DNA from: Allobacillus halotolerans
GTDB taxonomy: Bacteria > Bacillota > Bacilli > Bacillales > Alkalibacillaceae
NCBI RefSeq assembly: GCF_018967645.1
Contig: NZ_JAHLZF010000014.1
Span: 1-64,000 of the forward strand
Direction: 5' to 3'
Length of the DNA stretch: 64,000 nt
This document shows positions 1 to 9,457 of the stretch, piece by piece. The notes below the pieces were generated by a model, which did no database searches, was not told the origin of the DNA, and saw only the letters and a list, made by a program, of their open reading frames with translations. The translations under genes and the position numbers were made by a program. How positions within the stretch are numbered: position 1 is the first letter of the stretch; each line of letters starts with the position of its first letter.

Positions 1-185
1 CTCGTGCTGTTCCCGCAGGAGTCGTCACCTTCGCTCTTCACCATACAACAACTATGCACAATCTCTTTATTATCAACTCCACCAAACTTTAACAGAGCCT
101 TTGATTTAAATTTCATTCTTTTAGACTGCCTACGTGGGGCGTCTAGCCCATTTATTCAGCGCCCATCGACCAACACGACAACTTG
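1..185 (-). repeat. Partial dispersed intergenic repeat at the left window edge
   Basis: On the minus strand the last bases read GACTCCTGCGGGAACAGCA, preceded by a TTAAAGTTTGGTGGAG stretch. From memory, very similar strings recur as dispersed non-coding repeats in Bacillaceae genomes. It lies downstream of dprA, where B. subtilis has topA; no topA start is visible before the window ends. The element runs off the window, so its length is unknown. Positions 186-298 show only AT-rich DNA and no gene. Confidence 0.45.
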
Positions 186-298
186 AACAATTGATTGCAT
201 TTTATATTTTATGTGTAATCAAATTTTTTTTGATGATAAATCTCATTCATTATTAAATACTTTCTACCTGTTTGTCAAACCGACTTTTCATTTTTTAG

Positions 299-1192
299 TT
301 ATTTTAATGAATTCGGAACTGATTTTTTCCACCAATCCAACAGATCTTGTGGTTGTGTGATTGGGATGGCTCCCTCCTGCAAAAGCTTAAGGCAACCTTT
401 TGCTTCTGGCAAGAAAATTGAATCAGGAACAACAAAAACATCCTTTCCTTGCTCAAGTGCCTGATCTGCCGTAATCATTGTTCCACTGTGCTCGGTGGCT
501 TCTATAATCAACGTAGCCTGGCTAAGTCCGCTAATAATACGATTTCTCTCAGGAAACTGCCAACGTTCTGGTTTCACATCCGGGGGATATTCGGTTAATA
601 ATAGCCCATTTCTCTCAATCGTACGGTACAATGAAGTATGTCTTTTCGGGTAAATATGATTGAATCCAAAAGCCAAAACAGCAATGGTTTTTCCTTTTTG
701 ATCGAGTGTCAGTTGGTGGCTCATTCCATCGATTCCATAAGCTAAACCACTGACAATCGTAACAGATTGTTCGATGAGTGGAGGAAGTAATACATTTATT
801 TTATTTTTGGCAGTGGGAGAAGGTTTCCGGGAACCGATTACACTCAGATGATTTCCTTGGAGAAGTTTACGGTCGCCACGTGCATAGAGGATTAATGGGG
901 GATCTGGAATGGATGCTAGAGTTTGTGGATAATCAGCATCGTAGATGGTTATCGGTTGTAATATGCTATATTGCCGTGCGGATAATTGTCGATAATGACG
1001 ATTTCTGAGGAGTTCATAGACTGATTTAGCAGTAGAGGTTTCCAAATGAAGTGATTGACTGAGGTCTTGCCAATGGAGTGTAAGCAATCGTTCTAGTGAA
1101 GGGTCTGTCAGTAAGTAACTTTGTGCTTTTTTTCGGGTTATTTTTGGGTGAGATAACAAATGAAACAATTCAAACGAGGGATTTATTTGCAT
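299..1192 (-). CDS. dprA: DNA processing protein DprA (Smf)
   Basis: DprA loads RecA onto incoming single-stranded DNA during natural transformation. The 297-residue protein has the usual length of the short Bacillus form. A Rossmann-like core starts at GSRKPS (residues 120-125), followed by SGLAYGID (148-155), then a conserved RNRIISGLS segment and an SGTMITADQA segment typical of the family. The N-terminal ~60 residues look like the small helical domain. It follows sucD by about 160 bases in the order sucC-sucD-dprA, as in B. subtilis. Presence of dprA alone does not show that the strain is competent. Confidence 0.93.
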   Translation of the reverse strand: MQINPSFELFHLLSHPKITRKKAQSYLLTDPSLERLLTLHWQDLSQSLHLETSTAKSVYELLRNRHYRQLSARQYSILQPITIYDADYPQTLASIPDPPLILYARGDRKLLQGNHLSVIGSRKPSPTAKNKINVLLPPLIEQSVTIVSGLAYGIDGMSHQLTLDQKGKTIAVLAFGFNHIYPKRHTSLYRTIERNGLLLTEYPPDVKPERWQFPERNRIISGLSQATLIIEATEHSGTMITADQALEQGKDVFVVPDSIFLPEAKGCLKLLQEGAIPITQPQDLLDWWKKSVPNSLK

Positions 1193-1317
1193 CGAACGAT
1201 GTCTCCTTTGAGGGTAGATACTATTTTTTAAGGAAAAGTTAATTTGTAGTAGATGTCTATAAAACTTGGATAATTAAATGTGAGGGGCTTAGAGGATTAT
1301 CTCGTAGAATAATAGTT

Positions 1318-1342
1318 GAGCCCAGACGATTCATCTGGACTC
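1318..1342 (-). terminator. Terminator after sucCD
   Basis: On the minus strand GAGTCCAGA and TCTGGGCTC form a 9-bp stem (one G-T pair) with a 7-base loop, 11 bases after the sucD stop. The following tract (AACTATTATT) is only moderately T-rich, so termination may be partial. Confidence 0.6.
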
Positions 1343-1352
1343 AAACTATAAG

Positions 1353-2258
1353 TTACTTAACGGTTTTACATTTTTCGGCAAGTCCTTTTTCTTCAAGAAC
1401 TTTAATCATTGTTTCGCCAATATCTGCTGGTGTTTCAGCTACAGCAATTCCGCTTTCTTTCATGATGCGTTTTTTCTCATCTGCTGTACCTTTACCACCT
1501 GAGATGATTGCACCAGCGTGGCCCATACGTTTTCCTGGAGGAGCTGTTGCACCACCGATGAATCCGACAACTGGTTTCGTCATATTCGCTTTTATCCATT
1601 CAGCAGCTTCTTCTTCAGCTGTACCGCCGATTTCACCAATCATAACTACTGCCTCTGTATCCGGGTCTTCGTTGAATGCTTGTAGTACATCGATGAAGTC
1701 TGTTCCGTTAACTGGATCTCCACCGATACCAACAGCTGTAGATTGACCATAACCTTCCGTTGATAGCTGATGAACGGCTTCATAAGTCAATGTACCAGAG
1801 CGAGATACGACGCCGATGTGGCCTTTTTTGTGAATATAACCTGGCATGATACCGATTTTAGATTCATCTGGCGTGATCACACCTGGGCAGTTTGGTCCGA
1901 CAAGACGTGTTTTCGAACCTTCCATCGCACGTTTAACTTTAACCATATCCAAAACAGGAATATGTTCAGTAATACAAATGACCAAATCCAATTCAGCATC
2001 TACGGCTTCAAGAATTGCATCCGCAGCGAATGGAGCTGGTACATAAATGACGGAAGCATTCGCTCCTGTCTCTTTCACAGCCTCTTCGACTGTATTGAAA
2101 ACAGGTACGCCTTCTACTTCTTGTCCACCTTTACCTGGTGAAGTACCGCCGACAATTTTCGTTCCATATTCAAGCATTTGTTTCGTATGAAAAAGGGCTG
2201 TTGAGCCTGTGATCCCTTGAACAATAACTTTTGTATCTTTATTTACATATACGCTCAT
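1353..2258 (-). CDS. sucD: Succinyl-CoA ligase, alpha subunit
   Basis: With SucC it interconverts succinyl-CoA and succinate with nucleotide phosphorylation in the TCA cycle. The 301-residue protein carries an N-terminal CoA-binding Rossmann domain ([14 protein letters not shown] from residue 15) and the C-terminal ligase domain, with the phosphohistidine candidate H247 in [16 protein letters not shown]. It starts 16 bases after the sucC stop with a good ribosome binding site (AAAGGACGG), so the two subunits are co-transcribed. Length and motifs match the family without anomalies. Confidence 0.97.
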   Translation of the reverse strand: MSVYVNKDTKVIVQGITGSTALFHTKQMLEYGTKIVGGTSPGKGGQEVEGVPVFNTVEEAVKETGANASVIYVPAPFAADAILEAVDAELDLVICITEHIPVLDMVKVKRAMEGSKTRLVGPNCPGVITPDESKIGIMPGYIHKKGHIGVVSRSGTLTYEAVHQLSTEGYGQSTAVGIGGDPVNGTDFIDVLQAFNEDPDTEAVVMIGEIGGTAEEEAAEWIKANMTKPVVGFIGGATAPPGKRMGHAGAIISGGKGTADEKKRIMKESGIAVAETPADIGETMIKVLEEKGLAEKCKTVK

Positions 2259-2274
2259 GTTCGACCGTCCTTTC

Positions 2275-3435
2275 TTATTTGACTAGAGATACAATTTTAT
2301 TTGCACCATCAGCCATTGATTCTGCTGAAGTAATATTCAAACCGGATTCATCCAAAATTTTCTTCCCTTGATCGACGTTTGTACCTTCCAAACGAACGAC
2401 AAGTGGCATTTCTAAACCAACTTGTTTGGTTGCTTCAACAACACCTTCAGCGATGACATCACATTTCATGATTCCACCGAAGATATTAACAAAAATTCCT
2501 TTTACATTTTGGTCAGATAAAATAATTTTGAATGCTTCAGTTACTTTCTCGGTTGTTGCGCCTCCCCCAACATCAAGGAAGTTAGCCGGTTCGCCGCCAT
2601 AGTGCTTGATAATGTCCATTGTAGACATCGCAAGACCGGCACCGTTTACCATACAACCAATGTTTCCATCTAGTGCTACATAGCTCAAGTCATATTTGGA
2701 AGCTTCGATTTCTTTTTCATCTTCTTCATCCAAATCACGTAGCTCTTGAATATCCTTCTGACGGAATAATGCGTTGTCATCAAAGTTCAATTTCGCATCA
2801 AGCGCAATAACTTCGCCGTCACCAGTAGTTACCAGTGGGTTGATTTCTGCAATTGAACAATCTTTTTCGACAAATACTTTATAAAGGCTCATCATAAACT
2901 TAACAGCCTTACCAACGTATTCTTTCGGAATGTTCATATTGAAAGCAAGTCTTCTTGCTTGATAAGGGCTAAGACCAACAACTGGGTCAACAACCTCTTT
3001 GAAAATTTTCTCTGGCGTTTCAGCTGCCACTTCTTCAATTTCCGTTCCGCCTTCTTCCGATCCCATCATAACGACACTGGAAGTAGCACGGTCAAGGACA
3101 ACACCTAGATAGTATTCATTCTTGATGTCGCATCCTTCTTCGATCAATAAACGTTTAACTTCTTTACCTTCAGGGCCTGTTTGGTGTGTCACCAATGTTT
3201 TGCCTAGGATTTCTTCAGCGTATTGCTTCACTTCATCCATATTTTTGGCAATCTTGACACCGCCGGCTTTCCCGCGTCCACCTGCGTGGATTTGTGCTTT
3301 AACAACTTTTACATCTGTAGTCAATTCTTTTGCAGCTTCAACTGCTTCATCAACAGAAAAAGCTACTTTACTATTTGGAACTGCCACATTGTACGCGCGG
3401 AAAATTTCTTTCGCTTGATACTCATGAATGTTCAT
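2275..3435 (-). CDS. sucC: Succinyl-CoA ligase, beta subunit
   Basis: ATP-grasp subunit of succinyl-CoA ligase, 386 residues. The N-terminus [12 protein letters not shown] is the classic start of the family; the ATP-grasp fold covers roughly residues 1-235 and the CoA-ligase domain the rest. I chose the ATG at 3435 rather than an upstream in-frame ATG at 3450, because GGGAGG at the right spacing precedes it and the upstream ATG overlaps that ribosome binding site. First gene of the sucCD pair; a sigma-A-like promoter lies about 55 bases upstream. Confidence 0.97.
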   Translation of the reverse strand: MNIHEYQAKEIFRAYNVAVPNSKVAFSVDEAVEAAKELTTDVKVVKAQIHAGGRGKAGGVKIAKNMDEVKQYAEEILGKTLVTHQTGPEGKEVKRLLIEEGCDIKNEYYLGVVLDRATSSVVMMGSEEGGTEIEEVAAETPEKIFKEVVDPVVGLSPYQARRLAFNMNIPKEYVGKAVKFMMSLYKVFVEKDCSIAEINPLVTTGDGEVIALDAKLNFDDNALFRQKDIQELRDLDEEDEKEIEASKYDLSYVALDGNIGCMVNGAGLAMSTMDIIKHYGGEPANFLDVGGGATTEKVTEAFKIILSDQNVKGIFVNIFGGIMKCDVIAEGVVEATKQVGLEMPLVVRLEGTNVDQGKKILDESGLNITSAESMADGANKIVSLVK

Positions 3436-3489
3436 GTTACATCCTCCCATCGATAATATCTCTAGCTATAAGAAAACCATGCTGGTCTT

Positions 3490-3518
3490 ATTATACATAA
3501 AAATTGTATCATTCAAAA
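3490..3518 (-). promoter_or_regulatory. Candidate sigma-A promoter of sucCD
   Basis: Minus strand: a perfect -10 box TATAAT (3490-3495) with TTTTGA as a weak -35 (3513-3518), 17-base spacing. It lies between ylqH and sucC, so sucCD can be expressed apart from the upstream ylqGH genes. Confidence 0.55.
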
Positions 3519-3532
3519 GAACAATCGCCAAA

Positions 3533-3817
3533 TTACACGGTTTTTGTCATTTTTTGATCTACTCGATAAATATAAGCGAATACTTCGGCTACGGCTTGGT
3601 ATAATTCTTCAGGTATTTTTTCATTAATATTTAAGTGACTCATTAACTCAATTAAAGCAGGATCCTCGTGCACAGGAACATTTTCAGTAGCTGCTCGCTC
3701 TAGGATTTCTTCTGCTAATAAACCTTGACCTTTCGCAATGACTTTTGGAGCGGCTTCCACTTCTTCATCATAACGAAGCGCTATAGCTGCTTTTCGGTTC
3801 GGCATAAATTTTTTCAT
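3533..3817 (-). CDS. ylqH: FlhB C-terminal-domain-like protein (YlqH type)
   Basis: A 94-residue stand-alone homologue of the cytoplasmic domain of FlhB/YscU export-switch proteins. The start region (AAIALRYDEEVEAAPKVIAKGQG) resembles the segment just after the FlhB autocleavage site, and the remainder follows the FlhB-C pattern (A-L-I-E-L, then E-E-L-Y-Q-A-VAEV-A-Y-Y). The membrane domain and the NPTH cleavage motif are absent. Its ATG overlaps the ylqG stop by four bases (ATGA), so the two are translationally coupled. The function of YlqH is not established; its neighbour YlqG resembles flagellar hook-length proteins, suggesting a paired export-related role (inference). Confidence 0.85.
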   Translation of the reverse strand: MKKFMPNRKAAIALRYDEEVEAAPKVIAKGQGLLAEEILERAATENVPVHEDPALIELMSHLNINEKIPEELYQAVAEVFAYIYRVDQKMTKTV

Positions 3818-5670
3818 GCTTTAAAATCAATCCCTTCACCTTGTTTTAACGGGTACGGAAAAGGATCGACGGGCCGCTTATTGGAATCTTCTCGTAATTT
3901 TTTTAAATGAAGTCCAGTGAACTGATAATTGATCCCTTGCAAACCAGCTTTCAAATCCTGTTCGTAAAGATGTACGAGAGAACGAACGGATTTGGGGTCT
4001 TGATGATAGATGGTTACGTCAACCATTCGATTCATCACTTGCATATCAACAACGATATTACTTAGACGCGGAAGATCCAAATAAAACATGATCCGACATT
4101 GTTCTGGATGGATTGTGCCATCTGTTTGTTTTTTTCCTTCAAAATCCATCCAAAGATCTTCATTCAGGCCGAGCATTTCCTTTGGAAGTTGTGCGCTAAA
4201 CTGGATAAAGTCGCGACTCGATTCCATCGATAAATGCATCGCTTGGATCGTTTGCTGAATTTGTTGCGCTGCTGCTTGAATAGATGTTGAAGTTGACTGA
4301 CTTTGAACCTGTTGAAGTTGCGATAAAATACTCGGTAAATTATTAAACTTTCCTTTTCCACTTTCCACTTGGGTTAATTCCATAAAGCTTAATAGTTTTG
4401 CCATGACTGCTGTTGTACTTTCGCTTGGTGGCTGAGTCAAACCTCTAAAAAATAAAAGCACACGACGTTGTTCTCCGGCCGTTTGAAGTTGCTGTAGATG
4501 GGTCAATGATTCGATCAACTGAGTTCCGTTTGTCGTATGTAAAAATCCTGCAATGTCAGTAGGCCTCTGTTGAATAGAGTTTGTTAATTGGTCTAACATC
4601 GTTTGCTGCATAGGTAATTGCTTTTTTATATTGGTCAACAAGGATCCTTGTAGTAAACTCTTTAATTTTTGATGTTGTTCTTTCGTGATTGTTGAGTGGC
4701 TTTGAATTGATTGCATGATATCCAAAACGGTTTGAAGGCTTCTTCTGGAATTACCTAATTGCTGGTTCGCCAGCTGCTGAATACTTGTAGAGATTTTTTC
4801 ACCTGTTATTGAAAAAGGAACTGAATGGAGTTGGCCATTCATCATTTGATTGCCAGACGGTTGAAAACGGTCCGACTGAGAAGCTGCCCAGGCCCGAATA
4901 TGTGCTGACCATTCAGCATAACTGATTTGACTTGGGATGACTCCAGCTTTTTGGAAAAGTTGAAAGGTCGTCTGCGATCCACTTCCAACTTCTCTTAATG
5001 CTTGAAACATGAATGTATGGAGTATTTGATTGGATGACCGCTCTCCTTGAAATAATTGTAGTGAGGAAGCCAGTTGTATTTGATTAACTGTCTGTTGCTT
5101 ACTTGCCATCATTTGATTTTCCAATTGCTGAATAACTTGATTGATCGATATCGGTTGATTCAAACGCTTGGATAAAGACTGGTAGACTTGCTCAGTCATC
5201 GGCATGTTACGAAGCAACATTTCTGAAAGAATCGTCGTACGCGTTGAAAGGGCATCCTCTTTTCCCAATGCAAATAACTGTCCAAGAGCTTCCTTCGACA
5301 GTGGGATTTGTTGTTTCATCAACCCTTGCAATAAGGCTTGGTTAGCCTTTGTCAGCTTTAAACCGAGCGCTTGCATGATGACGTTCATACGTTCACCCGG
5401 ATCATTTACCGGTTTTTGCGATAGAACTTTCATTTTAACAGCGGGAGACGTTTCCATGACTTGCATCAAATATTTTTGGTTGGCATGAAGTTCTGTATCA
5501 ATTTGGCCAACGATTTGCTTCCCGCTCATTTGCATAAGGGCACGGTTTTCAGGTAAAAACTTAATGACTCGTGCAGGTAGTATTTGTCCAGTCCGAACGG
5601 CCAGTTTTGAAGCATCCGTCCGTGACAAACGGATGGATTGAAAAAGTTGATTAATTGGTTTCGGTTGCAT
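3814..5670 (-). CDS. ylqG: YlqG-like large Gln-rich protein
   Basis: 618-residue protein of unknown biochemical role occupying the ylqG slot between rnhB and ylqH. The N-terminus (MQPKPINQLFQS) is followed by a beta-rich segment around residues 25-90, then a long Gln/Ser-rich helical region (about 100-480). The compact C-terminal part (about 490-600) has a hydrophobic pattern reminiscent of the hook-length control (FliK-type) C-terminal domain. I start it at the ATG at 5670, which has GGAGG seven bases upstream; the longer reading frame begins inside that leader. It begins 13 bases after rnhB and overlaps ylqH by four bases. Function is inferred only from arrangement and composition. Confidence 0.8.
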   Translation of the reverse strand: MQPKPINQLFQSIRLSRTDASKLAVRTGQILPARVIKFLPENRALMQMSGKQIVGQIDTELHANQKYLMQVMETSPAVKMKVLSQKPVNDPGERMNVIMQALGLKLTKANQALLQGLMKQQIPLSKEALGQLFALGKEDALSTRTTILSEMLLRNMPMTEQVYQSLSKRLNQPISINQVIQQLENQMMASKQQTVNQIQLASSLQLFQGERSSNQILHTFMFQALREVGSGSQTTFQLFQKAGVIPSQISYAEWSAHIRAWAASQSDRFQPSGNQMMNGQLHSVPFSITGEKISTSIQQLANQQLGNSRRSLQTVLDIMQSIQSHSTITKEQHQKLKSLLQGSLLTNIKKQLPMQQTMLDQLTNSIQQRPTDIAGFLHTTNGTQLIESLTHLQQLQTAGEQRRVLLFFRGLTQPPSESTTAVMAKLLSFMELTQVESGKGKFNNLPSILSQLQQVQSQSTSTSIQAAAQQIQQTIQAMHLSMESSRDFIQFSAQLPKEMLGLNEDLWMDFEGKKQTDGTIHPEQCRIMFYLDLPRLSNIVVDMQVMNRMVDVTIYHQDPKSVRSLVHLYEQDLKAGLQGINYQFTGLHLKKLREDSNKRPVDPFPYPLKQGEGIDFKA

Positions 5671-5683
5671 CACTTTTCCTCCA

Positions 5684-6457
5684 TTAGACAAATTGGTTTA
5701 CTGGGGCAAAGCTTTTCCGATGATAGGGAGTTGAACCGAGTGTTTTCAACGCCTCCAAATGTTCTTTCGTTCCATAGCCCATATGTTTTTCAAATCCGTA
5801 ACCCGGATAATCACAAGCGATGTCTTTCATCATCCGATCTCTCGTGACTTTTGCCACCACACTCGCTGCGGCGATTGAGATGCTTTTGGCATCACCTTTA
5901 ATGATTGAGGTTTGTTCATAATCAACTTCAGGTAGTTTCATAGCGTCAATTAACAGGTGTTCCGGTTGAATGAGTAAGTCATGGACTGCCCGCTTCATGG
6001 CTTCCAATGATGCTTGGTGTATATTCATCAAATCGATTTCCGTCGGGCTTACTATGCCGAGCCCTACCGCAATAGCCTGATCCGTAATCAACTCAAAAAA
6101 AGACTCTCGTTTCTTTTCACTTAGTTTTTTGGAGTCCGTCAAACCGGGTAAATAAAAGTCCTCAGGTAAAATAACGGCTGCCGCAACGACCGGACCGGCA
6201 ATTGGACCACGTCCCACTTCATCAATACCAGCGATTAACTGTACACCTTCTGATTTCAACTTATTTTCATATTGCATCATTTCGAAAAAAGCTTCTTTCA
6301 ACGCTTGTTCTTTCATTTGTTTTTTTTCAAATTGCTCAAGAAGCTTTTGCACGCCGACACGTTCGTCATTTTTGATATGAATCAGCCATTCTTCAGATAC
6401 ATGGTCACTGAATAGCTTTTCTTTAATCATTGTAATGGTTTCTTTTGTTTCTTTCAT
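5684..6457 (-). CDS. rnhB: Ribonuclease HII
   Basis: Removes ribonucleotides and RNA from RNA-DNA hybrids. 257 residues, close to the B. subtilis length. The catalytic start [15 protein letters not shown] places the metal-binding pair at D79 and E80; LLIDAMKLP and [20 protein letters not shown] follow as in type HII enzymes. The ~70-residue N-terminal extension is the DNA/RNA hybrid-binding domain usual in Firmicutes. The ATG at 6457 is preceded by TAGGTGA; a longer frame reaches 6568 but would overlap rbgA. Placed between rbgA and ylqG as in B. subtilis. Confidence 0.95.
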   Translation of the reverse strand: MKETKETITMIKEKLFSDHVSEEWLIHIKNDERVGVQKLLEQFEKKQMKEQALKEAFFEMMQYENKLKSEGVQLIAGIDEVGRGPIAGPVVAAAVILPEDFYLPGLTDSKKLSEKKRESFFELITDQAIAVGLGIVSPTEIDLMNIHQASLEAMKRAVHDLLIQPEHLLIDAMKLPEVDYEQTSIIKGDAKSISIAAASVVAKVTRDRMMKDIACDYPGYGFEKHMGYGTKEHLEALKTLGSTPYHRKSFAPVNQFV

Positions 6458-6512
6458 CGTTTCACCTACTACTGAATTCTTGTTGGTTATATCGGTCAGT
6501 CTGTTACTTTGT

Positions 6513-7361
6513 TTATACGTGGAGTCGGTCCATCGTAATTCTTCCAAGCTTACCGGAACGAAAATCACGTAAAATTACATCTGACGTTTTTTCATAATCG
6601 ACAACACCGCCAGCTTGGAGGCACCCTCTTTTCTTACCGATAACATCAAACCATGTGATGACATCTTCCTCGGTTAAATCCAGTCCGTACCTCTCTTCAA
6701 GTAATGTTGGATAGTGTTCTTTTAAAAACTTGAGAAGATAAATAACGACCTCATCCAAGTGAAGGATCGTGTCTTTAATTGATCCAGTCGTTGCTAGTTT
6801 ATAGCCGACTTCTTCCTCTTCGAATTTCGGCCATAAAATACCTGGTGTATCCAATAGTTCAAATTTTCCACGAATTTTAATCCATTGCTGTTTTTTTGTT
6901 ACACCGGGCTTATCACCGACTTCAGCTCTTTTTTTATTGGCTAACCGGTTTATTAGTGTTGATTTACCAACGTTCGGGATTCCGATAATCATTGCCCGGA
7001 TAGCTCGCGGTTGTACCCCTTTACTGGCACGTTTATCGTTCACACCTTGACCTAACTCTTTCGCTTTATGGATGAGCCTCTCAATATCTTTTTTCTGGTT
7101 AACATCAACGGAAAGTGCTATATTGCCTTCCTCTTCAAAATGATTGACCCATTGCTCTGTTACTTGCGGATCAGCTAAATCACTTTTCATAAGAACAATC
7201 AGTTTTTGTTTTTCTCCCAAAATTTCTTGAAGCATTGGATTCTGGGAAGAAACCGGCGTTCTAGCGTCGACTAACTCGATAACAAAGTCAACAAGTTTTA
7301 ATTTCTCTTGTACTTCTCTTTTTGCCTTGGCCATATGACCTGGATACCATTGGATTTGCAT
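6513..7361 (-). CDS. rbgA: Ribosome biogenesis GTPase RbgA (YlqF)
   Basis: Circularly permuted GTPase needed for late 50S assembly. 282 residues: [16 protein letters not shown] at the N-terminus, then G4, G5, G1 (GIPNVGKST, 127-135) and G3 (DTPG, 171-174) in permuted order, and a C-terminal helical RNA-binding domain ([10 protein letters not shown]). Odd point: the G4 motif, normally N-K-x-D, reads MKSD (residues 58-61), so the guanine-contacting Asn is a Met here. Everything else looks intact. AGGTGG precedes the ATG. Its usual neighbour rplS is about 9.3 kb away, because a block of accessory genes sits between them. Confidence 0.94.
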   Translation of the reverse strand: MQIQWYPGHMAKAKREVQEKLKLVDFVIELVDARTPVSSQNPMLQEILGEKQKLIVLMKSDLADPQVTEQWVNHFEEEGNIALSVDVNQKKDIERLIHKAKELGQGVNDKRASKGVQPRAIRAMIIGIPNVGKSTLINRLANKKRAEVGDKPGVTKKQQWIKIRGKFELLDTPGILWPKFEEEEVGYKLATTGSIKDTILHLDEVVIYLLKFLKEHYPTLLEERYGLDLTEEDVITWFDVIGKKRGCLQAGGVVDYEKTSDVILRDFRSGKLGRITMDRLHV

Positions 7362-7457
7362 TGTTCCACCTGCCTATCTCCTCATAACTCTTACTTTCTT
7401 CATTATAAGGAATTTCAGGGCGTTTGCCTAACTATATTAGTAATTATAGGGTTCGTG

Positions 7458-7463
7458 TATAAT
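7458..7463 (+). promoter_or_regulatory. Candidate -10 box for the alcohol dehydrogenase gene
   Basis: TATAAT at 7458-7463, about 45 bases before the proposed GTG start. No convincing -35 box is visible at 16-18 bases upstream. Confidence 0.35.
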
Positions 7464-7506
7464 AGATAAATAATTTATTCTTTTCAAAATATAACTAAAG
7501 AAAGCG

Positions 7507-8715
7507 GTGTTTGAGTTGTACCAACTATATTATCGTACATATCAAATGGCCTTGCGCTCGGTCTCAAAGTTCCTTCCTTGGAGAGAGCCAAAAGTCTTCT
7601 CTGGATACAATAGTATCAATCAACTTGTTCCTTTTCTGGTTGAAAATGATTTGCATCGTTTATTAGTGGTAACGGATAAAGGGATCTCAAAAATAGGATT
7701 AATGAGTAATTTACTCGAACAAATGAAAGACAAACAAATCGCTGCCTTTATCTATGACGATACGGTACCTAATCCAACGATCACCAATATCGAAGAATCA
7801 TACACGATGTATAAGGAAAATCAATGCCAAGCCATAATAGCATTTGGGGGTGGATCGCCAATTGATTGTGCGAAAGCCGTTTTGGCAAAATTGGCAAAGC
7901 CTAATCAATCAATTGCCAACATGCGAGGTTTAATGAAAATTCGAAAGAGGGAAAGCTTTCTCATAGCTGTACCAACAACTGCCGGAACAGGAAGTGAAGC
8001 AACGTTAGCTGCAGTCATTTCAGATCCTTCTAATCAAGAGAAATATCCATTAATGGACCCAGTCTTAATACCGGATGTTGCTGTATTAGATCCACTGTTA
8101 ACGAAGAATTTACCACCACATTTAACAGCCACTACAGGGATGGATGCTTTGACACATGCCATCGAAGTTTATATCGGAAACAATATGACAAATGAAACAC
8201 GCGAAGCCAGCAGAAAAGCAATTCAACTAGTTTTTGAAAATATATATATTGCTTATAAGGATGGCAGTAACCTTGAAGCAAGAAAGAATATGCTCGAAGC
8301 CTCGTACTTAGCGGGTTTTGCTTTCACTCGGTCTTATGTAGGTAACGTTCATGCGATTGCCCATACGCTAGGCGCATTTTACAATACACCTCATGGGCTA
8401 GCGAATGCGATTATCCTGCCACATGTGTTACAATATTATAGAGAAATAGTTTATGAACGACTCGCTGAACTTTCGGACTTAATAAAAGTAAGCGAGCAAA
8501 CTGAACCAATCGACGAAAAAGCGAATCGCTTTATTAAAGAAATTAAACGCTTGAATCAGCGAATGGAACTTCCTGATCATCTTCCAGAAATCAGGGATGA
8601 AGATTTACCGCAAATGATTGCCCGTGCCCACCGGGAAGCAAACCCTTTATATCCTGTGCCTAAAGTCTTTACGAAAAAGGATTTTGAGCAGGTTTATAAA
8701 ATGATTCGTGGGTAG
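7507..8715 (+). CDS. Iron-containing (group III) alcohol dehydrogenase
   Basis: 402-residue NAD(P)-dependent alcohol dehydrogenase of the Fe-ADH family. The nucleotide-binding motif GGGSPID lies at residues 114-120 and PTTAGTGSE at 156-164. Candidate metal ligands are D213 and H217 (GMDALTHAIE), H282 (GNVHAIAH) and H296 (TPHGLAN); the 14-residue spacing of the last two matches the family. The substrate cannot be read from sequence. The start is a GTG with a weak ribosome binding site (AAAGAAAG), so the exact start is uncertain. Plus-strand gene in the accessory block, followed after 21 bases by a HlyIII-family gene and probably co-transcribed with it. Confidence 0.9.
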   Translation: MFELYQLYYRTYQMALRSVSKFLPWREPKVFSGYNSINQLVPFLVENDLHRLLVVTDKGISKIGLMSNLLEQMKDKQIAAFIYDDTVPNPTITNIEESYTMYKENQCQAIIAFGGGSPIDCAKAVLAKLAKPNQSIANMRGLMKIRKRESFLIAVPTTAGTGSEATLAAVISDPSNQEKYPLMDPVLIPDVAVLDPLLTKNLPPHLTATTGMDALTHAIEVYIGNNMTNETREASRKAIQLVFENIYIAYKDGSNLEARKNMLEASYLAGFAFTRSYVGNVHAIAHTLGAFYNTPHGLANAIILPHVLQYYREIVYERLAELSDLIKVSEQTEPIDEKANRFIKEIKRLNQRMELPDHLPEIRDEDLPQMIARAHREANPLYPVPKVFTKKDFEQVYKMIRG

Positions 8716-8736
8716 CAAAGAAAGGAATGGTTCATC

Positions 8737-9372
8737 ATGGACGCAACACACACCTATACGAAAAAAGAAGAAGTGGTCAATGCGATCACCCATGGGATCG
8801 GCGTCTTACTCAGTGTTGCTGCGCTGGTCCTATTGGTTGTCTATGCAGCGATGAATGGAACAGCTTGGCATGTCGTCACATTTTCAATTTTTGGAGCGTC
8901 AGCAATCGTTCTGTACACATCGTCAACATTGCTACACAGTTTAAGACCCGGACGTGTTAAAAATGTCTTTGAAATTTTAGATCACTCGTCCATTTATTTC
9001 TTTATTGCCGGAACGTACACCCCTTTTGTATTAATTGCTGTAAAAGGTGGTCTCGGCTGGACGCTGTTCGGAATTGTTTGGGGTCTTGCAATTGCAGGGA
9101 CTGTCTTTAAATTATTTTTCGTTAAAAAATTCCTGCATGTTTCTACTTTGCTTTATATTTTGATGGGTTGGCTCATCGTTTTAGCATGGAGTCCACTTTC
9201 AACTTATATGACGACAGGTGGAATGCAGTTACTTGTCGCTGGAGGAATTCTTTATACAGTCGGTGCTGTATTCTATGTGTGGAGAGGTTTTAAATACCAT
9301 CATGCTTTATGGCATTTATTCGTCCTAGCTGGATCGATTACACACTTCTTTTCAGTGGCAACTTTAGTTTAA
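8737..9372 (+). CDS. Hemolysin III / PAQR family membrane protein
   Basis: 211-residue integral membrane protein with about seven hydrophobic segments. The N-terminal NAITHGIGVL, the internal DHSSIYFFIAGTYTP and the C-terminal WHLFVLAGSITHFF are the conserved His/Asp/Ser positions of the HlyIII (YqfA/TrhA, PAQR-like) family, which form an intramembrane metal site. Despite the name, most members are not shown to be toxins; roles in membrane fluidity homeostasis are known for some. AAAGGAA precedes the ATG. A strong terminator follows directly, so it closes the short plus-strand unit with the alcohol dehydrogenase. Confidence 0.9.
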   Translation: MDATHTYTKKEEVVNAITHGIGVLLSVAALVLLVVYAAMNGTAWHVVTFSIFGASAIVLYTSSTLLHSLRPGRVKNVFEILDHSSIYFFIAGTYTPFVLIAVKGGLGWTLFGIVWGLAIAGTVFKLFFVKKFLHVSTLLYILMGWLIVLAWSPLSTYMTTGGMQLLVAGGILYTVGAVFYVWRGFKYHHALWHLFVLAGSITHFFSVATLV

Positions 9373-9386
9373 TTTTGAGATTTACG

Positions 9387-9437
9387 AAACCCCTCAGTTA
9401 GATGACTCGTTTCATTCGTCTCTAACTGGGGGTTTTT
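9387..9437 (+). terminator. Terminator after the HlyIII-family gene
   Basis: AAACCCCTCAGTTAGA (9387-9402) pairs with TCTAACTGGGGGTTT (9421-9435) with one bulge, 18-base loop, followed by T residues. The stem is symmetrical enough that it may also serve the minus-strand ECF operon ending at 9458. Confidence 0.85.
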
Positions 9438-9457
9438 GTGTTAATTCATCTATTTTT

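Noticed and set aside
4-186. 60-residue plus-strand frame at the left edge
   Set aside because: Overlaps the dispersed repeat, low-complexity composition, no ribosome binding site or family resemblance.
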